The notes under the pieces are model-generated. The model saw only the letters and a program-made list of their open reading frames with translations, was not told the origin of the DNA and did not search any database. This document shows, in pieces, positions 55,535-64,000 of a stretch of 64,000 nt of DNA; within the stretch, counting starts at the first letter, position 1; every line of letters starts with the position of its first letter. The translations under genes were made by a program, and so were the position numbers. This DNA comes from Eutreptiella sp. 'Long Island Sound 2002' (taxonomy: Eukaryota > Euglenozoa > Euglenophyceae > Eutreptiales > Eutreptiaceae): assembly GCA_964036045.1 (NCBI GenBank), contig OZ038385.1, positions 30,014,306-30,078,305 on the forward strand, in the 5' to 3' direction.

Positions 55535-57050
55535 TCTGGGGCCCAGCCTCTCGGCGGTCGCACGGGGCCCTGCCCCTCTCGGCTTCTGGGGCCCAGCCCC
55601 AAGGCGGTCACACGGGGCCCTGCCCCACTCGGCCTCTGGGGCCCAGCCCCTCGGCGGTCGCACGGGGCCCTGCCCCACTCGGCTTCTGGGGCCCAGCCCC
55701 TCGGCGGTCGCACGGGGCCCTGCCCCTCTCGGCTTCTGGGGCCCAGCCCCAAGGCGGTCACACGGGGCCCTGCCCCACTCGGCCTCTGGGGCCCAGCCCC
55801 TCGGCGGTCGCACGGGGCCCTGCCCCACTCGGCTTCTGGGGCCCAGCCCCACGGCGGTCACACGGGGCCCTGCCCCACTCGGCTTCTGGGGCCCAGCCCC
55901 ACGGCGTTCGCACGGGGCCTTGCCCCACTCGGATTCTGGGGCCCAGCCCCTCGGCGGTCGCACGGGGCCCTGCCCCACTCGGCTTCTGGGGCCCAGCCCC
56001 TCGGCGGTCGCACGGGGCCCTGCCCCACTCGGCTTCTGGGGCCCAGCCCCACGGCGGTCACACGGGGCCCTGCCCCACTCGGCTTCTGGGGCCCAGCCCC
56101 ACGGCGGTCGCACGGGGCCCTGCCCCAATCGGATTCTGGGGCCCAGCCCCTCGGCGGTCGCACGGGGCCCTGCCCCACTCGGCTTCTGGGGCCCAGCCCC
56201 ACGGCGGTCACACGGGGCCCTGCCCCACTCGGCTTCTGGGGCCCAGCCCCACGGCGGTCGCACGGGGCCCTGCCCCACTCGGCTTCTGGGGCCCAGCCCC
56301 ACGGCGGTCGCACGGGGCCCTGCCCCACTCGGCTTCTGGGGCCCAGCCCCACGGCGGTCGCACGGGGCCCTGCCCCACTCGGCTTCTGGGGCCCAGCCCC
56401 TCGGCGGTCGCACGGGGCCCTGCCCCACTCGGCTTCTGGGGCCCAGCCCCTCGGCGGTCACACGGGGCCCTGCCCCACTCGGCTTCTGGGGCCCAGCCCC
56501 ACGGCGGTCGCACGGGGCCCTGCCCCACTCGGCTTCTGGGGCCCAGCCCCTCGGCGGTCGCACGGGGCCCTGCCCCACTCGGCTTCTGGGGCCCAGCCCC
56601 AAGGCGGTCGCACGGGGCCCTGCCCCACTCGGATTCTGGGGCCCAGCCCCTCGGCGGTCACACGGGGCCCTGCCCCACTCGGCTTCTGGGGCCCAGCCCC
56701 ACGGTGATCGCACGGGGCCCTGCCCCACTCGGCTTCTGGGGCCCAGCCCCACGGCGGTCGCACGGGGCCCTGCCCCACTCGGCTTCTGGGGCCCAGCCCC
56801 ACGGTGATCGCACGGGGCCCTGCCCCACTCGGCTTCTGGGGCCCAGCCCCACGGCGGTCACACGGGGCCCTGCCCCACTCGGCTTCTGGGGCTCAGCCCC
56901 ACGGCGGTCGCACGGGGCCCTGCCCCACTCGGCTTCTGGGGCCCAGCCCCTCGGCGGTCGCACGGGGCCCTGCCCCACTCGGATTCTGGGGCCCAGCCCC
57001 TCGGCGGTCGCACGGGGCCCTGCCCCACTCGGATTCTGGGGCCCAGGGGG
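55535..57050. repeat. 50-bp GC-rich satellite, ~30 units
   Basis: The unit is GGCTTCTGGGGCCCAGCCCC, ACGGCGGTCGCACGGGGCCC, TGCCCCACTC with few variants (TCGGCGG, AAGGCGG, ACGGTGATCG; GGATTC for GGCTTC). Each unit holds two short stems, GGGGC-CCA-GCCCC and GGGGC-CCT-GCCCC, about 25 bp apart, as if doubled from a 25-mer. The unit has almost no stop in any of six frames, so frames of several hundred codons on both strands are artefacts. Confidence 0.93.
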
Positions 57051-57102
57051 TGGTGGGGGACCGTCTTCCCTGGGTTGGGGAACGACAAGGGGGGGGGGGG
57101 TA

Positions 57103-57640
57103 CATGGCCACAAGCTGGGGGTAGTGGTGGAACTCCACCTATCCACCGCCACACCGAGACAATCCTGAGGGCACTGGGTAGTGGAACCATGTTCATACAC
57201 TGCCACACTTCAAGCGGTAGTGGGCAGTGGAAATCTTTTTGTACACTACTACATTGCTAGGGGTAGTGGGCAGTGGCATCCTTCATGACATGGCTGCACT
57301 AGGAGGTAATGGGCAATGGAAAGGTGCAGTACACTCCCGCACTACACAGGGCAACGGGCAATGAAAATACTATTGCCACATTGCAAGGCAAACATGGCAG
57401 CGAAACTCCATCATTACCCTATGACATTGCCAAGAGCATTAGGTAGGGGGACTGCGTCATTACACTACCTCGCTATGGGGGGATGTGGGCACTAGAACCG
57501 TGTTAGCACACTACCGCACGCCACACTGTAGGGGGCAGTGGGGAGTGTAACTACTTTAGTACACCACCACATTATAGTGGGCACTGGAACCTTGTTAACA
57601 CAACGCCACACTGCTGGCGGCTATGGGCAATGGAAACCGG
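57103..57640. repeat. ~47-bp degenerate minisatellite, right part
   Basis: Continuation of the array at 54240-54903 after the TIR element (CACTGCCACACTTCAAGCGG, TAGTGGGCAGTGGAAATC and variants). Confidence 0.72.
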
Positions 57641-58679
57641 TCTTTAAGCGACCAAAATTTTTTTTGTTCCTCCGCAAATGCAATGTACAGCCCCACCCGG
57701 GGAGCGGAATCATGGCTATGCCACGGTCGATAATGGTCTTGTAATGGTCTGACTTGTTGGTCTACTCGAGGCGTTCAAAAACACCCCAATACAACAAACC
57801 GCTTTGAGTCTGGTTGCTTTGGAGACCCTAAGAGGGCAAGGGTTGTGCACCCACTTTTGATAGTGTTCATTCAATCGTCTGCTGCTATCTGAATGGTGTT
57901 GGTGCTCAAATTTGATGGGCCAAATGATTGTCGGAATGGAACCACGTCCCTCACTTCCCTTACTTTGTCACACATTATGTGCAGCATGCCGATTGCTTCT
58001 ATAGGAGGCATCTTTGCTTATGTTCTTTTCAATCCAAAGTATGCGGGTTCATGTTGTCTTATGATCAAGGAATGCAGGGACTAGGCTTGGTTGAGGTGGC
58101 CTAGTTTTGCTGATGTTTAGAAGGGGTTGGTCTAGGGGCTTTGGTGGGGGACTAGATGCCAAAAATAGCGCGATGTGCGTGCACAATGCAAGGCCTCTGC
58201 CTAATTCTCTATATATTGGATTTCTCCAAGGTGGCAGTGGTCATGTAACCATTTGAGTTCTCTCTACTTTGGAGTCCCTGAGACAACACAAGTTATGTGC
58301 CATCTCAATCTCTCCGCTTTGGAGTCTTCCAAGATGGGAACTTCGGTAGATGTTTAGAAACTCCAAAATTGGAGGGAATTGAAATGGTTACGTAACCCCT
58401 ACTATCTAAGGGAACTCCAAAGCCAAGAAAATTGTTATGCTTGTTTGTCAAATCCAACACAAGATGGCTACACCACCCTTGCATCATGGAGAGGAGTGAT
58501 AGGGCGGCGTTACCCCTATGGTTTCTGAGCCTCAAAATAGATAGGTAATATGGCTGCAGAAATCTGTGTGTGCTCAAGCATGACACCCTTTCAATAACCC
58601 TCCTCCAACAACGGTGTGTGCCGATGGTAAAGCCAAGCAATACCACCCCCCGCCCCCCGGCCCTTACCCCAAAAGGCAT
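57641..58679. other. No supported gene
   Basis: Traces of the 84-bp-type word occur at about 57825 (GGAGACCCTAAGAGGGCAAG) and 58270-58340 (TTTGGAGTCCCTGAGA, TTTGGAGTCTTCCAAGA). No recognisable frame is present. Confidence 0.45.
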
Positions 58680-60700
58680 TCATGCACACGGGGGGAGGGG
58701 CGGGCGTAGCAACGGGCCATATCCGGACTCCCTAACTTTCTTGCCACATCCAAGGTGTTGGGGGGGCTTTATGATGGGTGGGGGAGGGTGTGGGGGCTAG
58801 CCGGGGGGGGGGGGGGGGGGGCTCCTGGGCCCCGACATATATGGCTTAAAATGACCACCTCATCGCGCTTTGTGTCATTTTGTGGTATTGGGATGAAAAA
58901 AAATTGCAAGAGGGGGGGGGGGATGGTAGGTGGTACTTTTGTTTCATAGCGGCCCCGAGTCAATTCCCGGCCACTGTTGCCGGTGGCGCCCCACACACGC
59001 TGAACCATGCCCTTTTTTAGGACAATGCGTGCACTGTGTCCGTCAAAAAAAAAATCTCTCCGTGCACTACATGCCCACATCGTGCGCATGCACTATGTGC
59101 GCACACTGGTGGCACACGAACGTGCCCCATGCCCTTCATGGGGTGCTCCTCCTTGCAGTCTCAAAACATGGGTGATTGAAGTGATGCAGTGGAGGGAGGC
59201 AAAGAAAGGGGGCCCAATAGCGCTTGTCCGAGGGACAAATAAAGTCGTCCTGGTTGCCGCTAGACGTATCGCTTGCCGGACGGGCTCTCTTCTTCATGGC
59301 CTCAAGAAGAGCATCTAAACGCTTCCAACTTTTTGCGTGCTTCCCGGTGGACTTCGTAGCCTCCAATTCAAAGGGTGGCATGGTTGGAGTGCGAGATGTT
59401 GTTGATGGCATAGAGGGAGTTGTAGAGGAGGAGAAGGAGGAGTAGGAGGAAGGGGAGGAGGAGGAGGAGGAGCTATTGTTGTTGGCGGAGGTGTTGGTCA
59501 AATTTCCGCTCTTGGTACATTCAACCAACAAGGTTTGCCTCTTGGCCACGCATCATCTCATGACATATTTCACCTTGAGCGTTACTTCCCTCATCATCCC
59601 GTACTCCCTCTCCTTTGTGCTGCTTATTCTTGTTTTAAGGTCAATCTCCTTATCCCTTTCACGTGCTGCTTGACAGAGTTTTGTGACTCCCTCATTCTCC
59701 TATCCCTACGTCACGACTTCGCTCTTCTCCGTTTTTTGGCCCCTTCTCTCACCTCTATCCTAGCCCTTACCCATAGGGCCTCTTGCTTGGCTCTATAGTT
59801 CTGCAGAGTCTGTTACATCCCCGTGTGTTGCTTCAAGGCATTTTGTGTCCACGCATGTTGCCATGAACCCGCCCACGGTGCACTTTCTTCCCAACATGCA
59901 CCGATTGCTCGTGGTTTTGTATACCTACCAAGTCATAGGTGAAAGGCGTGATGGAAGGAGTAGGCATGTCACCGGCCACTTTTTGCTTCTTTCTGCAGCT
60001 GTTTAGGGCACTAATGGTCCATCCGCAGACAGATGCTTCCTCCTCGGTTACAACGACGGCCACGTGGAATGGGATCATTGGGATGGACGGCAGCAAAGTG
60101 GGTGGCCATACTATACAACCAAACCGTGAGCCAATCACATGAACACCCAAGTAGCCGGCCTGCAAGGGCATCTCAAGATTGGCTGGATTGATGTGGGTGG
60201 TGGCGGTGGAGGACACAAGATTGGGGGGTCTACAGGGGGTGGCTAAGGGGAGAACACTTCGATAAAGCAATCCATAGGCCTGGCCTTGGCCCGATTCCAC
60301 TGAGGCGCTGGGGGCTATCCAAGCCTGCACGTGTGTCCGCATTTTTTGTGGTAGGAGACGGACTACGCATCACACTTCTTGTGCACCCCTTTCTTTCCAC
60401 ATATGTTGCATGGCCCCTCATACCACTTAAGAGCGTGTCTAGATTTCGGCAAATGCCATGGGTTGGATAGTCCCATGTGCATCTAGGCACGTCAGCTGAA
60501 GTCAGGCCTGCTACAACGAGGTGGATGCTGAAATAGAGCTCTGAAAGGCCCGGATACTTGTGGCAATCCTTTCTTTCCGGTTTGTGTTGTTGTTGCGTGA
60601 CAAGGACCATGCCCCATCCCCTGCCATCATTTTCTCTATGGCCACCACCAGCAAAAATTGGCGGACGACTTCACACAGTTACCCCCAATTGATCGGTGGT
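58680..60700 (-). mobile_element. Internally deleted copy of the zinc-finger transposon
   Basis: Read on the minus strand it keeps the 5' end (60700-60610), the N-terminal coding start, the segment AWIAPSASVESGQGQA to the proline-rich linker, then jumps to the last zinc finger and VTEEEASVCGW, KKQKVAGDMPTPSITPFT, the serine run, KSTGKHA and RLDALLEAMKKRARPASD, and the 3' noncoding part with its C tracts. Compared with 30503-35130 about 2.7 kb is missing (copy 1 positions ~31325 to ~34040), removing the whole catalytic core. About 400 bp at 59515-59935 is extra, encoding a degenerate charged, coiled-coil-like stretch. It could only move with help from another copy. Confidence 0.7.
60477..60600 (+). 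repeat. Inverted counterpart of the ~123-bp segment at 30599
   Basis: GTGCATCTAGGCACGTCAGC ... TTGTGTTGTTGTTGCGTGA. Its orientation is opposite to that of its flanks when compared with the fuller copy. Confidence 0.75.
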
Positions 60701-60794
60701 GTGTCTGCCATTCAGCAAAATCGGCCAGCTGTGAGCCCTGATGCACATGTGTGCCGCAACTCACCACATCGCTCCGTTTTGAGGTCTTGGGGTT

Positions 60795-61586
60795 GTGCTC
60801 TACAACATGGCGCAAAACGAGGATATTTCAATAATGCACTATGTGCGGTGCGTGGGCAACACCGTCATAGGATCGGCCCAACTAGATGATGACACCGTCG
60901 ATGGCAGCACCAAGAAACCATCCTATGACATCAACCCGCCCTCTCAGTCCCCACCCCCCTTGGCCTCATCTACTAGTCAGCAGTCAGGACAGATGGATGC
61001 TCGGCCGATGGATGCTTTGCAGTCGCTGTACCTTCCACCACCTAGGCTTTCCGGCCACGTGGCCCCAGTTTTTACAACAATGGACTACACAATCCAAGAG
61101 GAACAAGGAAACACTCAAGAATATTGCAGGCTGTTTACAATGGGCAATTGGGCAGGGTGAATCCCAAAATGGGAAATTTTACTATTTGTTGTGTGAGGTT
61201 TGGCTATGAACGAAGGGACACAGACTAAAACCTGTGAACAACTAACTTGAAAGGTTAAAGATCGTCATGAAAGGGAGAAGCCCCTCCCTATGAAAAACGG
61301 TTGTGCACTCCAGCGATGTTCGCTGAGTAGCTGTTTTTTGGCATATACATATTGGAGAGGTCGCTTGATGCCATTCGAGCAGTTTCCGGCTGACATGGCT
61401 TGGTTTTCGGATGATGTCCTAGAAACTGTTGCCAAATTGCTTGCCCCGCTTACGGACAGCAACGTCAAGGCAATAAAGGTGCAATTGTGCTTTGTGGCAC
61501 AACATATGCAGCCCATTTATGACCTCATTGCCAGTTTCCCAAAACAAACAGGGGCCACCCCTCTGAGTTCCTATGGACAAAATTAA
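60795..61586 (+). other. Two unrecognised open frames
   Basis: 60795-61160 (MLYNMAQNEDISIMHYVRCV ..., 121 codons, with a Ser/Pro-rich middle) and 61290-61586 (98 codons, ... FPADMAWFSDDVLETVAKLL) have natural-looking composition but no motif I know and no visible splice link. They may be chance frames or exons. Confidence 0.2.
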
Positions 61587-61779
61587 GACCGGTGTGTGTT
61601 TGGGTTCTGTGCCTGAAGCACGGGCACAACCAAGTGCAGCAAGCAAAATGTAGGACATGACTGCAGGAGCTAGAATAAGCCAAAATAGGCGAAATCCACT
61701 GTCCCCCTCATCTAGGAACAACGGGAGACCTGCAACCAAATGAGGTGTGGGGGGAGGGAGGGTGGGGGCAGCTCCACAG

Positions 61780-62235
61780 GGTGCCGGCTCAAAAGGCAGG
61801 CTACGCCACAGAACATGTGACCCCACCTAAAGGTAACGAAGGCAGCGAAGGCAAGCATGTTGTAGACATTTTGTATTTCTCCAACGTCAAGGACCCTCAG
61901 ACGACAGGCATTATGCAGCCGCTTGAAATCTCCCCATGTTAGAACCCTCAGATGCAGAGCACTATGTACTCATTTTGAATTCCCCAACATTAGGGACCAT
62001 GGGATAGCAAGGTTGATGTAGGCATTTTGATACCCCCAACAATATGGTCAAATGGAATATTGTGAAATATTCTATTGCCTTCGGCAAGGCACCTCGAAGA
62101 GAGACTAGAGTCAGTCAGTAAGGCTGACAGTGAGCCCATCAGTCAGCCAGTCAGGCAAGCATTCAGTCAAGCAGTTAGTCACGCAAGCAATGAGTCAAGC
62201 AGTCCGTCAGGCAAGCAGGTAGGGAGATAGGCAGG
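61780..62235. repeat. Degenerate repeat traces and an element end
   Basis: 61830-62035 repeats AACGTCAAGGACCCTCAGA / AACATTAGGGACCATGGGA words related to the 84-bp repeat. At 62066, TTCTATTGCCTTCGG and CACCTCGAAGAGAGA match the inverted right end of the palindromic element at 44758-44790. 62110-62220 is a degenerate CAGT/GCAAG-rich simple repeat that the 44.7-kb copy also has beside its end. Confidence 0.6.
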
Positions 62236-62920
62236 CCGAAACACACAGTTTGGCTTTTTTTGGTGGCCCACATCTACAAGTGAAGGGGAATCACAATCTC
62301 CACCAAGTGATTAGTGGTCGAGTGACAGTACATTCGATCAACGAACAACCTATTGGCGGGTGGAAATCCCGGCGGCCGATCGTCAGCGGAGGGTTTATCA
62401 GCCTATGACCGATTTTACCCAACCCTGGTTCAAATCCTTCAAAGCACAAACTTTTGACCCCCACCACCACCCCCACCCCACCCCAAAAACAAGGGTATCT
62501 GGTTTCAAGGGTATGGAGGCCTTGAAATCAAAAAAATCCATTGGGGAATCGGTTTGTTGGGCAAAATAATGATTTTACAAGCGGTAGTGACAGTGATAAT
62601 GACACGTCAAGTCGTGTTAGCTGTGGTGAGCAAGACAATATTGTCATTGTGAGTGATGACACTGAATGACATTGAATCACGTTGAATGACATTTGCAATG
62701 TTGCATCCATAGGGCACTGTACCTGTCATATGTTGTGTTGCATCATCCCCCCCCCCCCCCCTAACCCACGGACATCAGCCCGTACCCAAAATGGCCGGTT
62801 TTAGGTCATTTTTTTGTGACCAAATATCGTGACCTTTTTTGTGACCCGGGCCAGCAACGGATGCTCAGTTTACCGAACGCCCCCGTGTCAAAGGCGACCG
62901 GTCACAACTCGCAATTGGTT

Positions 62921-63230
62921 TGCTGCACCGCAGCACTTCCAAACCAGTACTGAATGTTGCCTTGAGTTCACCCACGGGCTATCGAATGTCTCTTAGGCTG
63001 GTTTAGGTCACCTCTCTCACCCCCTGGAACCTGGTTATGCGCTCATAGTTTCTTGTGACGGGGGGCTGGCAGTTATATCCACCCCTGGTCTCTTGTGCAC
63101 ACCACCAAATACAAATCGCCTGGAAGAGAGGTTGTTAGATCAAGCGCAGGACCATACAGCCCCCCCCTCCCTTCTGGGGGTCGTTTGAGTAGCATACCCC
63201 AAGGCATGATATTGCATGTCTAACCCCTCT
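62921..63230. repeat. Dispersed repeats: inverse of 16187-16303 and an element left end
   Basis: 62921-63037 is the inverted copy of the repeat at 16187-16303. At 63121, GAAGAGAGGTTGTTAGATCA and AGCATACCCCAAGGCATGAT match the left part of the palindromic element (44203-44300) in the same orientation. Confidence 0.65.
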
Positions 63231-64000
63231 ATGCACTGCTTGGCAATATGGAATGCTGAGCGAAGGAAACGGTCGTGGAGGACTGCATGCTTTGCTGTTT
63301 CTTGAACTGGTGGGGGCAAGTGGAAGGAGGTACCCCACGGTTGCCAGGTGGCTAAGCGCGTTCCTACTGTGAGTTTGTGCTCAAGGGCCACATGTATGAG
63401 GGATAGGCCTTTGAAGGGGAGGTATAATTGGGCCCAGGCTTGCCATGTTTTTGCAGCCTGCCAGGGCTGCTCTGCTTTTGATTTCATGAGGTTGAAGGGG
63501 AAGGGTGGGGGAGTACAGCTTTAGTTTTTGGGTTTTTGGCTAGCATGGCAGAGCCGTGCAGTCAGTAAGGCCTTCGCGAAGAGTTCCTGGAATGAAGCCT
63601 CAGAGTTGAACAGTGTTTGGATTGTCCTGGATAAATGCATGGCACTGGGCAATGCACCCCGGCCCCTCTCCCCAAATTTCTCCCAACTGCAATGTTGTGT
63701 GTGCCTGCAGCTCAGAGCAGCTCTATGCCACCAGGGCCCACATGATCCTGGGCAACTGTCGCGTGAAGTGAGCACCCTATGATGGACATATCTTGACCCA
63801 ATTGTGCATATATGCCAGGGAGCATGGTGACAAAACATGGCTTTGTGTCGAAACTGCGTAGTGATAGTGATTAACCAATGAACTGAGTGTTACAACGAAT
63901 CAGCCTTGTGGTGGTGGGGAGTAGGAAAACTGTGTGGCTTGGCCCTTTTTTTGTGACAGGTGTTGGTGGGGAGTGCTGGTCTCCTGCAGGGATGGATACA
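63231..64000. other. Right edge; no supported gene
   Basis: Moderate-GC sequence. Minus-strand frames at 63140-63487 and 63521-63838 are open but show no recognisable domain. Confidence 0.35.

Larger units (their letters stand above)
54906..57100. mobile_element. 2.2-kb C-tract TIR element carrying a 50-bp satellite
   Basis: The left end is 15 C then TTGTCGTTCCCC (54906-54932; the TTGTCGTTCCCC word is repeated once at once); the right end is the exact inverse, GGGGAACGACAA (57077-57088) then 12 G. TA flanks both ends (54904-54905, 57101-57102), consistent with a TA target duplication. Inside are a short ORF with a compact domain, two GGGGGACCGTCACTTGGT words (about 54960 and 55340), a GGGTT run (55380-55402) and about thirty 50-bp satellite units. 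Confidence 0.75.

Noticed and set aside
55349-57168. Open frames of 582, 467 and 427 codons on both strands
   Set aside because: They lie within the 50-bp satellite, whose unit is practically stop-free in all six frames; translation is a periodic Pro/Gly/Ala/Arg repeat.
35098-58700. Terminal inverted repeats of the zinc-finger transposon
   Set aside because: The right end (GGCCCGTCGCTACGCCC) has no inverse at the left end of either copy, so ends were set only by similarity between copies.

Overview
This window comes from a nuclear genome of a eukaryote, most likely a unicellular alga or other protist. The evidence is spliceosomal GT-AG introns in three genes, two Rab-family small GTPases, a pentatricopeptide-repeat (PPR) protein of the kind that acts on organelle RNA, very long repeat-filled introns, tRNA-related SINE-like sequences, and many minisatellites and transposon remains. 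I cannot name the lineage from sequence alone. Only four conventional genes can be supported: a PPR gene cut by the left edge, two Rab18/RabC-like paralogues in the same orientation about 11 kb apart, and one AT74-like histidine phosphatase.

Layout. 1-2458 (-) is the 3'-truncated, GC-rich, intronless PPR gene. 2459-7822 has no gene I can support. 7823-8802 (+) is compact Rab18 copy A (introns of 158 and 207 bp). 10.5-14.9 kb is a block of five minisatellites, two of which are the same 42-43 bp unit in opposite orientation around a 22-bp array; a GC-rich orphan exon (13617-14009, -) lies at its edge. 14.95-16.04 kb holds the C-terminal part of a zinc-finger transposase. 16.5-16.8 kb holds an RNase H remnant. 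19986-27915 (+) is Rab18 copy B, whose second intron has grown to 6.7 kb by transposon and minisatellite insertion. 29.5-30.2 kb has a SINE-like head and an 84-bp tandem repeat. 30.5-35.1 kb is the fullest copy of the zinc-finger transposon, whose core motifs recall P-element/THAP9-type transposases. 41846-51297 (+) is the histidine phosphatase with introns of 4.8 and 3.7 kb. 52-58 kb is repeats, including a 2.2-kb terminal-inverted-repeat (TIR) element that carries about thirty 50-bp satellite units and sits inside another minisatellite. 58.7-60.7 kb (-) is an internally deleted copy of the transposon. The rest is dispersed repeat.

The most notable points are these. The last exons of the two Rab18 genes are identical at every base while their first two exons differ at about 15% of sites, and identity stops exactly at the exon edges. 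Two transposon copies differ by a precise inversion of a ~123-bp segment between divergent reading frames. A set of elements shares termini of the form C(n)TTGT, and two of the loci encode a small shared protein. A 41-bp tandem repeat encodes stem-loops whose stems vary in a compensating way. Statements about protein families rest on motif recognition from memory; no database search was possible.
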